From positions 310,001 to 374,000 of the forward strand of contig NZ_JAAMQM010000001.1 in the NCBI RefSeq assembly GCF_013523055.1: a DNA stretch of 64,000 nt, written 5' to 3'. Under the pieces are notes generated by a model. It did no database searches, was not told the DNA's origin, and saw only the letters and a program-made list of their open reading frames with translations. The stretch is from Pseudomonas capeferrum. GTDB lineage: Bacteria > Pseudomonadota > Gammaproteobacteria > Pseudomonadales > Pseudomonadaceae. A program made the position numbers and the translations under genes. Positions 56,129 through 64,000 of this stretch are shown here, in pieces. Numbering within the stretch: the stretch's first letter is position 1; every line of letters starts with the position of its first letter.

Positions 56129-56527
56129 ATGCGTTTGACTCTGCCTTCTCTCGCGCTAGGCCTGCTGATCTGCCAGGGCGCATTGGCCGGTGACGGTACC
56201 ACTGCCATTGGCGGCGGCCTGGGTGGCGTTCTGGGCAACGTTGTCGGTCAACAGATCGGCGGCAGCACCGGTGCGGCTATCGGTGCCGGCGTCGGGGGTG
56301 CCGCGGGCAGCGCCGTTGGCGCGCGCAAGGGCAATCGTACCGAAGCCGCCTTGGGCGGCGGCCTGGGTTCGGCAGGCGGGTCGCTGATCGGTGGCAGGCT
56401 GGGCGGCTCTACCGGCTCGACGGTAGGCGCCGGCCTGGGTGGTGCCGCCGGTGGCGCCATCGGCAATCATCTGGGCGATAACGACGGTGGCGGCAAGAAG
56501 AAACGTCGCCACCGTCATCACCGCTGA
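56129..56527 (+). CDS. Glycine-zipper secreted protein
   Basis: A 132-residue protein with a signal peptide (MRLTLPSLALGLLICQGALA). It contains long GxxxG-rich repeats (GGGLGGVLGNVVGQQIGGST, repeated) and a basic tail (KKKRRHRHHR). Such glycine-zipper proteins insert in or span the outer membrane. The repeat pattern is imperfect and tandem. Confidence 0.82.
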   Translation: MRLTLPSLALGLLICQGALAGDGTTAIGGGLGGVLGNVVGQQIGGSTGAAIGAGVGGAAGSAVGARKGNRTEAALGGGLGSAGGSLIGGRLGGSTGSTVGAGLGGAAGGAIGNHLGDNDGGGKKKRRHRHHR

Positions 56528-56692
56528 CAGGTCTGCCTCTCGACCTGTAATGCCTGGCCATCGGGACTGCCCAAATGTCTCTGATGGCCAACCCCCAACA
56601 TTCATCCCCCAGACAACCGCGATACATCAATACCTTCCCATTGCACCCTGGCACACTGTACGTGCCACTCCTTGTGAAGGATCACCCCCGCG

Positions 56693-58522
56693 ATGAACCA
56701 TGAACTGCTCTGGGTCCTCGGCCTGCTGGCTACCGTCATTATCCTGTTCGTCATCAATCGCCCGCGCATGGACGTCGTTGCGTTATTGGTGATGGTAGTC
56801 CTGCCAGTGTCCGGCATCCTCGACGTCAACCAGGCCCTGGCCGGGTTCAGCGACCCCAACGTGGTGCTGATAGCGGCCCTGTTCGTGATGGGTGAAGGCT
56901 TGGTCCGCACCGGCATTGCCTATCGGATCGGCGAATGGATGAGCGACCGCGCCGGCCATAGCGAGGCACGGCTTTTAATCCTGCTCATGTTGGCGGTTGC
57001 CGGGCTGGGTTCGGTTATGAGCTCGACCGGTGTGGTCGCCATCTTCATCCCCGTGGTCTTGAGCATCGCGGCACGCCAGGGCGTGTCTCCGAGCCGCCTG
57101 ATGATGCCCCTGAGCGTTGCCGGGCTGATCAGCGGCATGCTCAGCCTGGTCGCCACTCCACCCAATGTCGTGGTGCACAGTGAGCTCATGCGCCATGGCG
57201 AGCCCGGCTTCGGCTTCTTCAGCTTTACCCCGTTCGGCCTGACCGTGCTGGCCTTGGGTATCGGCTATATGTTGCTGACCCGCCACTGGCTCAAAGGTGA
57301 AGTACGCAAGGATGGCAGCCTCGAGACTCGACGCACCCTGCTGGACCTGGTGCAGGACTACAAGCTCAGCGGTCGCGAGCGCCGCCTGCGCGTGCACCCC
57401 GACTCTCCCTTGATCGGCCATACCCTGGGTGAGCTCGCCCTACGTACTCGACACGGCGCCAACGTCATCGGCATCGAACGCCAGCACAAGTTGATCACCC
57501 GCGTGATGACCGCCGACTCGAACAGCATCCTGCAGCACGGCGATATATTGCTGCTGGACCTTTTTGCCAATCACGACGACCTGCGCGGCCTGTGCCAGAC
57601 CATGCACCTGGAACCGCTGCCCTTCAAGGCGGCCTATTTCATCGACCAGTCACAAGAGCTGGGCATGGCGGAGATCTCGTTGCCACCCGGCTCTCAGCTG
57701 ATCGGCAAGAGCATCCTGGAGCTCGCGTTCCGTAGCCGGTTCGGCCTGAACGTGGTGGGACTGCGCCGTGACCAGCACGCCATCGACGAGCAGCTGGTGG
57801 AAGAAACATTGCGCATGGGCGACACCCTGCTGGTCGTCGGGCCTTGGAAGGCCGTACGCCAGTTGCAAGGCAGGCCTCGCGACTTCCTTGTATTGAGCCT
57901 GCCGGCAGAAATCGACCAAGTGGCGCCTGCGCGCGCGCGTGCGCCTTATGCCCTGGTCAGCTTGGCGGTGATGGTCGGGCTGATGGTCAGCGGCGCGGTG
58001 CCCAACGTCATCGCCGCCTTGATTGGCTGCCTGTTGATGGGCGCGGGACGGTGCGTCGACATGAACAGCGCCTACCGTGCCATCCACTGGCCGAGCCTGA
58101 TACTGATCGTCGGCATGCTGCCTTTCGCCTTGGCCTTGCAGAAGACCGGCGGCATCGACCTCGTCGTCGACGCACTGGTCGGCACGCTCGGCGCGGCCGA
58201 CCCTCGCGTCATGCTGGCGTGCCTGTTCGCCCTTACCGCAGTGATCGGGCTGTTCATTTCCAACACCGCCACGGCGGTACTCATGGCGCCCGTGGCGATC
58301 AGCACCGCCACCCAACTCGGCCTGTCCCCTTACCCCTTTGCCATGACCGTCGCCCTTGCGGCGTCGGCTGCGTTCATGACGCCCGTGTCGTCGCCTGTCA
58401 ATACCCTGGTGCTGGGGCCCGGCCAGTATCGCTTCGCCGATTTCGTCAAAGTCGGAGTGCCGTTCACGCTACTGGTCATGCTGGTGACCGTGGTGATGGT
58501 CCCTTGGTACTACGGCCTCTAG
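56693..58522 (+). CDS. SLC13-family transporter with two RCK-C domains
   Basis: A 609-residue membrane protein. Membrane helices occupy about 1-200 and 415-609. Between them lie two TrkA-C/RCK-C domains (about 225-310 and 310-400: LRVHPDSPLIGHTLGELALR and LPPGSQLIGKSILELAFRSR). SNTATAVLMAPVAI and ATPPNVVVHSELM are SLC13-like substrate/Na+ hairpins. It may carry sulfate or a dicarboxylate with regulation through the RCK domains. Confidence 0.88.
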   Translation: MNHELLWVLGLLATVIILFVINRPRMDVVALLVMVVLPVSGILDVNQALAGFSDPNVVLIAALFVMGEGLVRTGIAYRIGEWMSDRAGHSEARLLILLMLAVAGLGSVMSSTGVVAIFIPVVLSIAARQGVSPSRLMMPLSVAGLISGMLSLVATPPNVVVHSELMRHGEPGFGFFSFTPFGLTVLALGIGYMLLTRHWLKGEVRKDGSLETRRTLLDLVQDYKLSGRERRLRVHPDSPLIGHTLGELALRTRHGANVIGIERQHKLITRVMTADSNSILQHGDILLLDLFANHDDLRGLCQTMHLEPLPFKAAYFIDQSQELGMAEISLPPGSQLIGKSILELAFRSRFGLNVVGLRRDQHAIDEQLVEETLRMGDTLLVVGPWKAVRQLQGRPRDFLVLSLPAEIDQVAPARARAPYALVSLAVMVGLMVSGAVPNVIAALIGCLLMGAGRCVDMNSAYRAIHWPSLILIVGMLPFALALQKTGGIDLVVDALVGTLGAADPRVMLACLFALTAVIGLFISNTATAVLMAPVAISTATQLGLSPYPFAMTVALAASAAFMTPVSSPVNTLVLGPGQYRFADFVKVGVPFTLLVMLVTVVMVPWYYGL

Positions 58523-58689
58523 CCCCTCCCAACGCAGCATGAAATCCCTGAAAAGAGCATGATATCTGGGGATAGCAGCACGTTAATATCCAATTGACAT
58601 CAATTACCCGGTTGCACACACTGGCATCACATCGTCCCAGGGACTACGGTCGTTGGCCTGGATCCTGTCTCCGCTAGTCGGTCACGCCC

Positions 58690-60099
58690 ATGGTGTTTGC
58701 AGCTTCTTCGCGTTTGGTACCTCATTTCATTCTGTTTGCCTTGACGTTCGGCTTGACCCTGATCGGCATCCTGGCACGGCCGATCGAATCGCTGTCCATG
58801 TTCTGGCCAGTCAACGCGGTACTGACAGGGATACTCCTGCGCTATCCGCGCCAGGCGACGAGCAGCGGCTTCGGTGTGATATTCGTGGCCATGCTTGCCG
58901 CGGATGTCGCCTGCGGCAGTGCCTGGCAGCCGGCGCTTTGGGTCAACCTGTGCAACTTGGGCGCAGTGTTAACGTTCTGGCAGATTCTCTCGCGACAAGC
59001 CCGGGCTCACCGCAGGTTACGCACGCCTCAGGGTGTCCTGCGCCTGCTCGGAGCCTGCACTGTCGGCGCGGCGGTGGCCGCCAGCCTGGCCTGTGTGATG
59101 GCGGCGCCCTGGTTCAACGCATCGCTGCGCTCGACCTGGCTGTCCTGGTTCAGCGAACAGTTCTCCACCGGGATGCTGGTCCTCCCTGTACTGCTCACCG
59201 TACCCTCGCCCGCGGCCCTTTGGCGCGGCAGCAGTCGCCCGATCGGCGTGGCTCCGCTACTGGTCCTGGTGGCCTCGTTGACCTTGAGCATAGCCTTCGG
59301 CGGACCCGGCGCTATCGCCTTCCCCATTGCCGCGCTACTGTGGTGCGCGCTGGTCTACTCCCCTTTCCTGGTAGCCCTGTTGAGCTTGATGACCGGCAGC
59401 GCGCTGATCGTCGCCCTGGCACAGAACCTCATGCATTTCAGCATCGTGCAGAGCGAACTCGGCACGACGACGCTGACGTCGGCGCGCCTGGGCATCGCCA
59501 TGCTGGTGCTGGGTCCGTTGATGGTGGCCTGCGTCAGTCACGCGAATCGGAGTCTTCTCGCGCGCCTGACCCATCGCGCCGCGATCGATCACCTCACCGG
59601 CGCCTTGTCGCGCAGGGCTCTCACCCAGCAGGCCAATGCCTTGCTGGAAAACCGAGAACAAACCAGCCCTGCGTTGCCATTGACGTTGTTGATGCTGGAT
59701 ATCGATCACTTCAAGACGATCAATGATCTGCACGGGCATGCGATCGGCGACCAGGTGCTGCGCCAGTGTGCCCACGGCCTCCAGGCTCAGCTGCACACAG
59801 GCGACTTGCTTGGCCGGCTGGGCGGCGAGGAGTTTGTCGTGGTGCTGCCAGGCTTGCCACCGGAACAGGCCACGTTCACCGCCGAGCGACTGCGCAGGGC
59901 CGTACAGGATCTGTGTATCACCCAAGTCGAGCAGCGCCTGCAGATCACCGTCAGCATAGGCCTGGCCGGTTGCGCCACGGGCAGCGCCTCGCCAAGCCTG
60001 GATGCCCTGCTGGCAAGCGCCGACAGGGCGCTCTATCGTGCAAAGGCCAAGGGTCGCAACCGCGTCGAACAAGCGGAGCCGCATCGGTACGCAGGGTGA
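58690..60099 (+). CDS. Diguanylate cyclase with MASE1 membrane sensor
   Basis: A 469-residue protein. Residues 1-285 have about eight membrane helices of the MASE1 type (MFWPVNAVLTGILLRYPRQA). Residues about 295-465 are a GGDEF domain with LGGEEFVVVLPG (GGEEF 378-382), so c-di-GMP synthesis is expected. The inhibitory I-site RxxD five residues upstream reads HTGD (369-372), so product inhibition may be lost. It stands alone. Confidence 0.93.
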   Translation: MVFAASSRLVPHFILFALTFGLTLIGILARPIESLSMFWPVNAVLTGILLRYPRQATSSGFGVIFVAMLAADVACGSAWQPALWVNLCNLGAVLTFWQILSRQARAHRRLRTPQGVLRLLGACTVGAAVAASLACVMAAPWFNASLRSTWLSWFSEQFSTGMLVLPVLLTVPSPAALWRGSSRPIGVAPLLVLVASLTLSIAFGGPGAIAFPIAALLWCALVYSPFLVALLSLMTGSALIVALAQNLMHFSIVQSELGTTTLTSARLGIAMLVLGPLMVACVSHANRSLLARLTHRAAIDHLTGALSRRALTQQANALLENREQTSPALPLTLLMLDIDHFKTINDLHGHAIGDQVLRQCAHGLQAQLHTGDLLGRLGGEEFVVVLPGLPPEQATFTAERLRRAVQDLCITQVEQRLQITVSIGLAGCATGSASPSLDALLASADRALYRAKAKGRNRVEQAEPHRYAG

Positions 60100-60182
60100 T
60101 GCGAGTGGAATGAGTGCCTGCAGGCTCTGTTCAATTTCTGCTCAAAGTGACAGAGGCCTTTGTAATTATGGCCTCCAGCAAT

Positions 60183-60191
60183 TTATCCACA
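60183..60191 (+). other. Consensus DnaA box
   Basis: TTATCCACA is a perfect DnaA box, with a weaker reverse copy (TGTGGACAG) about 20 bases later. They lie in the gap after the cyclase gene. A single box may titrate DnaA or be chance. Confidence 0.35.
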
Positions 60192-60276
60192 GACCTACCC
60201 ACGTTTTCTGTGGACAGTTTCCCTGTCAGAATTCTTCACGCGAATCGCAATGATCTCAGCCTCCGAAGGGTAGGAA

Positions 60277-60360
60277 TCAGCTGGGGGGAATAGTCCCCAA
60301 CAAGCCGATAAAGATAGTCAATAGCAGAAAGCCACCCAGAAACAACGTAAGCTTGCCCAT
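60277..60360 (-). CDS. 27-residue hydrophobic micro-protein
   Basis: A 27-codon frame (MGKLTLFLGGFLLLTIFIGL, ending LGTIPPS) with GTGGAG nine bases before the ATG. It is a single membrane helix, like small inner-membrane proteins in many bacteria. It lies in an otherwise empty 510-base gap, with no clear competing frame. Conservation must decide. Confidence 0.5.
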   Translation of the reverse strand: MGKLTLFLGGFLLLTIFIGLLGTIPPS

Positions 60361-60612
60361 CAGATATTCTCCACTCTATTGGCGAAACGGCATGCCTTTG
60401 CCACCTTGGAAAATGGCCAGGCTTGATGGGTATTGTCGATTCTCGGCTGATATGGTTACAGATTCAGGTTGGCGGTAAAAAAGCAGATCAGATAAGCCCG
60501 AGGATCAATGACAGGTACGGCACAGCCTTGATCAAGCCACGCCATGGCTGCTGACAGGTTGCATCGGAAGGCACATGACACCCATTTCCAGATCGAGAAC
60601 CCGGCCCCCATC

Positions 60613-61179
60613 ATGAATCAGGTCGCAACCAACATCGCTCTACTGCTTATCGACATGCAGGTCGGCATCAACCATCCACGGTTGGGCCCCCGCAACAATC
60701 CCGAAGCAGAGCTACGCATGGGCGAACTCCTCGCGGCCTGGCGCCTGGCCAGTCATCCAGTGGTACATGTCCGGCATGTCTCGCGCATGGCCGACTCGGT
60801 TTTCTCGCCTGGGCAAGCAGGATGCGAGTTCCAACCGGCGTTCATGCCTCTGGCGAACGAAGTGGTGTTCGAAAAGAACGTTCCCGATGCCTTTGCCAAC
60901 ACTGGCCTGCAGCGCTGGCTGCATGTCCGCGGCATACCGCGATTGGTGATCGCTGGCCTTATCACCAATAATTCGGTGGAGTCGACGGCGCGATCGGCTG
61001 GAAACCTGGGTTTCGATACCCAAGTCGTGGAGGATGCGTGCTACACCTTCGACCAACGCGATCACCGTGGTCGCCTCTGGCGGGCCGAGGACGTGCACGC
61101 CTTGTCATTGGCCAACCTGGCCCTGGATTACGCACGGATAGCAACCACCGCCGAAGTCCTTGCCTCGATTGCGCCCTGA
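60613..61179 (+). CDS. Isochorismatase-like hydrolase fold protein with Ser in place of Cys
   Basis: A 188-residue alpha/beta protein. ATG 60613 begins MNQVATNIALLLIDMQVGIN. The catalytic triad of cysteine hydrolases is Asp, Lys, Cys; here Asp14 (LLIDMQ) and Lys89 (VFEKNV) are present, but the Cys position reads GLITNNSVESTAR, with Ser121. The protein may be a Ser variant with changed activity or a non-enzyme. Isochorismatases such as EntB also lack the Cys, so activity on vinyl ethers is possible. Confidence 0.85.
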   Translation: MNQVATNIALLLIDMQVGINHPRLGPRNNPEAELRMGELLAAWRLASHPVVHVRHVSRMADSVFSPGQAGCEFQPAFMPLANEVVFEKNVPDAFANTGLQRWLHVRGIPRLVIAGLITNNSVESTARSAGNLGFDTQVVEDACYTFDQRDHRGRLWRAEDVHALSLANLALDYARIATTAEVLASIAP

Positions 61180-61231
61180 TTCGAAAGGCATCTGGCGCAA
61201 GGTGGCCTACGCGCACGTTTCGCGGCCGGAA

Positions 61232-61405
61232 TCACTCAGGAATCTTGCGCCCCTGCTCGGCCTCACCTTCCCGCTTGCCCGTGCGCTGGGCGGTAGTATT
61301 GCCGTCTTCCTTTTCCCCAGGGGCTGGCCGCAGGGCGTCGTTGTCACGCGGCACCTCTCCAGGAGAATGCTGCTGGCTGGGGGTGGCGCCGGTATCTTTG
61401 TTCAT
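61232..61405 (-). CDS. Small hydrophilic protein, unknown function
   Basis: A 57-residue, disorder-like protein (MNKDTGATPSQQHSPGEVPR, ending QGRKIPE). GGAG lies seven bases before ATG 61405; ATG 61408 is possible. Composition is Pro, Glu, Gly, Gln and Lys-rich with no hydrophobic core. It is convergent with the isochorismatase-like gene. Confidence 0.45.
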   Translation of the reverse strand: MNKDTGATPSQQHSPGEVPRDNDALRPAPGEKEDGNTTAQRTGKREGEAEQGRKIPE

Positions 61406-61575
61406 CATCGTTCTCCGCAGGTGATTGTTCTCTTTACGAGCATGGCAGCGCTGCTTGGGTTCAATATCGCGTGGGAACCTTGGTGTCATGGTCCAGGCTG
61501 CATTTGCACCCGAACTCACATAAGACTGGTCCATCGAGCAGTCGAGAGCCGCCCGGTCGTGAACAGGTTCGCGAA

Positions 61576-61860
61576 TCAGCGTGAAGGGTTATGCCATGCG
61601 AGATAGAGATGCCGCTCGCCGTGACCTGATTCCGTGGGAGCCGCCGTGGGGCTGGCAGGATAGACACATGCGCCGGGTACCGGCTCATTCAGATAATCGA
61701 GCCAGGCGGAGTAGGCGTCACGCTGACGCCGGACAGCTTCGTCCCAGATATAACCACTGGTGGTACGAGCGCAGACGAGCTGCATCAGCCTGGTGGTTTC
61801 AGCATCCAGGACAGCAAGCAGTTGAATACACGTGGACCGGAAATGCTCAAGATCAGTCAT
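61576..61860 (-). CDS. Small cytosolic protein, unknown function
   Basis: A 94-residue protein (MTDLEHFRSTCIQLLAVLDA). ATG 61860 is chosen over an earlier frame start because GGGGTAG is just upstream and composition improves there. The first 65 residues are helical (ETTRLMQLVCARTTSGYIWD, then QRDAYSAWLDYLNEP). No family is recognised. Confidence 0.5.
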   Translation of the reverse strand: MTDLEHFRSTCIQLLAVLDAETTRLMQLVCARTTSGYIWDEAVRRQRDAYSAWLDYLNEPVPGACVYPASPTAAPTESGHGERHLYLAWHNPSR

Positions 61861-62084
61861 CGCTACCCCATCAGGCCAAGTGCATGTTGCTATTGGTGAT
61901 AACGCGGGGAACAACGTTCAGACAAAGGGACGATCGGTCGATTGCAAAAGTTTTACGATAAAATGCTCGGGGCCGAAGATTTCGAGAGCCTCAAGTAAAG
62001 CAGCCGAAACCACGGTTGAATTCCGGCAAAGACAGGCAATGTTCGATCTCGCGCCTCGTTCGATGGCCGAGGCGCGCCATCTGC

Positions 62085-62453
62085 TTATCGGGTGACCCAG
62101 GACTCTACTTCGTCACCGCCGTGCTGCGCTTTCCACTCTTTCAAAAGGCGGTGATTGCCACCCTTGGTTTCGATGGTTTCACCATTATGAGGGTTCTTGT
62201 AGACCTTGACTTCACGCGCCTTGCGGGTCGCTTTTTGCGGCGCGGCGGGAGCCGAGGACCGAGCGCTCGATTGCGGGTCGAGAATATTGATGATGTCCCG
62301 GAGGCTGAAGCCGTACTTTTCCAACAAGGTGCGCAATTTGCTCTCGAATTCGATTTCCGCTTTGAGTTCGGAACTGCCTTTCAGGGTTTCCAGCTCGGCG
62401 AGCTGAGTGGCTAGTTGTTGCTCAAGCTGGCGAAATTCTGCCAAACGCGACAT
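62085..62453 (-). CDS. MvaT/MvaU-family H-NS-like nucleoid protein
   Basis: A 122-residue xenogeneic silencer. AAAGGAAA precedes ATG 62453. The N-terminal coiled coil (MSRLAEFRQLEQQLATQLAE) dimerises and multimerises. The linker is Ala/Ser/Lys-rich, and the C-terminus has the DNA-binding segment YKNPHNGETIETKGGNHRLL with the K-G-G-N AT-pincer of this family. P. putida has several Tur paralogues; which one this is cannot be decided here. Confidence 0.93.
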   Translation of the reverse strand: MSRLAEFRQLEQQLATQLAELETLKGSSELKAEIEFESKLRTLLEKYGFSLRDIINILDPQSSARSSAPAAPQKATRKAREVKVYKNPHNGETIETKGGNHRLLKEWKAQHGGDEVESWVTR

Positions 62454-62803
62454 GTTCGTTTCCTTTGGGGTTGATTGAATGCGTGACAGGATCATAGCAC
62501 CGTGCGGGATAATAGTTGAACGTCTTTCCGACACTTGCACTTCCTGTATGTCCCGCGAGACGAACAGGTGAAGACGAAGAGTTTCAGGAGCACGTCGGCA
62601 GGATCAGAAATCTTATAAGAGAGGAAGTAATGAATTACATGACTAGTTACATCTGCCGCGCTAATGACCCACGCGAATACCTTGTTCATCTGGCAGACAA
62701 GACTAGCCGACAACGCATAATAGGCCGACTGCACTATCGCTCTAGTGCAGGGCAACGGGCCGCTCGACCTTTCTTTCCAGGCCAGAAGGCCGGCTCGCGC
62801 ACT
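62454..62803. other. Upstream region of the MvaT-type gene, no firm gene
   Basis: About 350 bases with lower GC in parts. A plus-strand frame starting at 62630 has GAGGAAG upstream but runs antisense to a better minus-strand gene and loses composition after 45 codons. I do not call it. Confidence 0.4.
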
Positions 62804-63034
62804 TCAACCCACTGCTCGAGCATCGGCGGCCCCACGGCGATCCATAGTCGGTCGCTCGGCGGGCAGTTCATTGGGCAGCAAGCTACCGACACCAAATACA
62901 TTCATCGCTATCGACACTCTCAGCGCTCGACACGCCTGGCGAGAGTCCACCTCGAACCCTGCCAGGGCCGAGAGCAGAAAGCGATCCCCGTTTGGAAGCA
63001 GCTCAACCTTGTCTTTCTTGCGTGAACCGACCAT
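62804..63034 (-). CDS. Small protein, unknown function
   Basis: A 76-residue basic protein (MVGSRKKDKVELLPNGDRFL). GGGAGG is four to five bases before ATG 63034. The middle (ALAGFEVDSRQACRALRVSI) could be a short helix-turn-helix, but no family is recognised. GC and codon use are somewhat unlike neighbours. Confidence 0.4.
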   Translation of the reverse strand: MVGSRKKDKVELLPNGDRFLLSALAGFEVDSRQACRALRVSIAMNVFGVGSLLPNELPAERPTMDRRGAADARAVG

Positions 63035-63472
63035 AACGCCTCCCGTCAAAAAGAATTGCTGTGCGTTCATCTTTGCCCTGAACAATCGCGTCCCGGGTCT
63101 TCTACTGCAACAGGGTCGCCGTCAGGTTCCAGCATTGTCCTGATAACCTCGCGCCTCTGTCTTGCCCAGACCGGGTTACGCAAGCATTGATTTCACGGAA
63201 AAATTGCAGTGCCTACCGAATTGGGAGTTTCGGGCTGGAATCTTGGTGCCTCTGAGATCAATGTTCTCCGCCGAACGGTCAGGACCGGGGGTAGCGTTTA
63301 CTTTGAACTTACCTGGCGCGCGCAACCTCTCTTGAATATCCCTGGCCAATCGGTCGCTACTGGAACGACCGCACACTTTTCCATGGGACAGCACACGGTA
63401 CCGACGCTTTCAGCGAGAGGCCGCATAGGGGCATCGTCGATCTTCCGTCTTGATCGTTTGAGGAGGCGCTAC
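63035..63472. other. Intergenic region without a convincing gene
   Basis: About 440 bases of mixed composition. Only short overlapping frames are present; the sole good ribosome site (AGGAGG at 63461) belongs to the next gene. No RNA gene is recognised. Confidence 0.5.
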
Positions 63473-63694
63473 ATGGAAACTTCATTCTTCTGGCTTGCCG
63501 CAGCCGTGGTCGTCATTGCCCTGGATCTATGGGCATTGAACAGCGTGTGGCGTAGTACCAAAAGCTCCGGAACCAAAGTGGCGTGGACGCTGTTGATCTT
63601 CATCCTGCCATTGGTAGGGCTGATCATCTGGGGTATTGCGGGACCGCGTGGCATCGCCAGGCCACCGAGCTCTCCCAACCACAGCAAAGGATGA
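63473..63694 (+). CDS. PLDc_N-type small membrane protein
   Basis: A 73-residue protein with AGGAGG six bases before the ATG. Two membrane helices (SFFWLAAAVVVIALDLWALN and AWTLLIFILPLVGLIIWGIA) end in GPRGIARPP. This is the phospholipase D nuclease N-terminal (PLDc_N) pattern found alone in many small membrane proteins. No nuclease domain follows. Confidence 0.85.
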   Translation: METSFFWLAAAVVVIALDLWALNSVWRSTKSSGTKVAWTLLIFILPLVGLIIWGIAGPRGIARPPSSPNHSKG

Positions 63695-63802
63695 ACGGAT
63701 AGGCACGACAGCCAATACGCATCCCTAGGCCGAATGATAGGCCCGCGTCTTCGGGCACGATGCCGCCAGCCAGGGATCCGGCAGCGGATTCGGGCAAGCG
63801 TT

Positions 63803-64000
63803 CTATCGCGGGACAACGGGTGCCTCGCGCATGAAGATCTCGGCGGTCTTCGGACCGATACCTTCGAATTCCATCAGTCGTTGCACGAAGTCTTCAAGGT
63901 CGCTGCTGGCCTCTTTCATTGCGCCGAGCGTTCCGCCATATTTCGTTTTCAAGCTTGGCCACGAGCGCGCGCAGGCGCCTTGCGGTGGACTCGTCATAAC
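63803..64000 (-). pseudogene. Frameshifted helix-hairpin-helix protein, cut by window end
   Basis: The 3' end encodes DLEDFVQRLMEFEGIGPKTA and EIFMREA, a helix-hairpin-helix as in endonuclease III-like or similar DNA-repair proteins. Upstream, the natural frame YDESTARRLRALVAKLE lies one frame off; removing one base from the TTTT run at 63946-63949 (AAAA on the minus strand) would join them. The gene continues beyond the window. It is a pseudogene or carries a sequencing error. Confidence 0.55.

Noticed and set aside
62516..63025. Plus-strand frame of 169 codons with a fair ribosome site at an internal ATG (62630)
   Set aside because: Composition becomes atypical after about 45 codons and it is antisense to the minus-strand gene at 62804-63034, which has a stronger ribosome site.

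Overview
The window is chromosomal DNA from a Pseudomonas, most likely of the P. putida group. The evidence is the gene order thrS-infC-rpmI-rplT-pheS-pheT-ihfA-MerR-tRNA-Pro, the periplasmic glutaminase-asparaginase AnsB, an MvaT-type H-NS protein, several families common in pseudomonads (DUF1654, I78 inhibitor lipoprotein, PA2778-like protein), and GC-rich codon use. Assignment is by recognition only; no database search was possible.

Region by region. (1) 1-6300 is the integrase-proximal end of a prophage or integrative element. It is a tightly coupled plus-strand cluster of small genes (many ATGA or GTGA overlaps, several micro-ORFs of 16-37 codons, two HNH endonucleases, a coiled-coil protein, an Xis-like protein). 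It ends with a lambda-type integrase that abuts the 3' end of tRNA-Pro(GGG). The rest of the element lies left of the window. (2) 6388-13864, minus strand, is the translation cluster thrS to ihfA plus a MerR regulator and tRNA-Pro. It has a structured thrS leader, an AUU-initiated infC and a hairpin between rplT and pheS. (3) 14.2-20.5 kb holds small secreted proteins, a cold-shock protein, ansB behind a probable RpoN promoter, a DUF1654-endA pair behind a LexA box, an HD hydrolase, a SPOR-like lipoprotein and two tRNA-Val(GAC) genes in a tandem repeat. (4) 20.7-32.4 kb holds an FAD oxidoreductase, a C39-like lipoprotein that lacks its catalytic residues, a TerC-type exporter, NhaR, SstT, YceH, AhpC/AhpF, glutathione reductase and GalU. 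(5) 32.6-40.2 kb holds a tsdBA-like thiosulfate dehydrogenase pair, small genes, a nitronate monooxygenase, modABC with a ModE box, and topoisomerase IB. (6) 40.4-44.1 kb holds csrA and a compact cytosolic signalling operon: PAS histidine kinase, double-domain KaiC homologue and stand-alone receiver. (7) 44.4-49.4 kb lies between tRNA-Leu and tRNA-Cys and is partly decaying: two truncated LysR genes and a frameshifted alcohol dehydrogenase surround an intact ABC exporter. (8) 49.5-64.0 kb holds SohB, a histidine phosphatase, an SCP2 protein, a TetR regulator beside a phosphotransferase-SDR pair, several small envelope proteins, an SLC13/RCK transporter, a MASE1-GGDEF cyclase, an isochorismatase-like protein with Ser in place of the catalytic Cys, an MvaT-type protein and a frameshifted helix-hairpin-helix protein cut by the window end.

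The most interesting signals are the histidine kinase-KaiC-receiver operon, a tRNA-Thr-like anticodon hairpin in the thrS leader, a repeated hairpin plus Shine-Dalgarno cassette before uncoupled prophage genes, the LexA box before DUF1654-endA, and a poly-C frameshift in a prophage gene.
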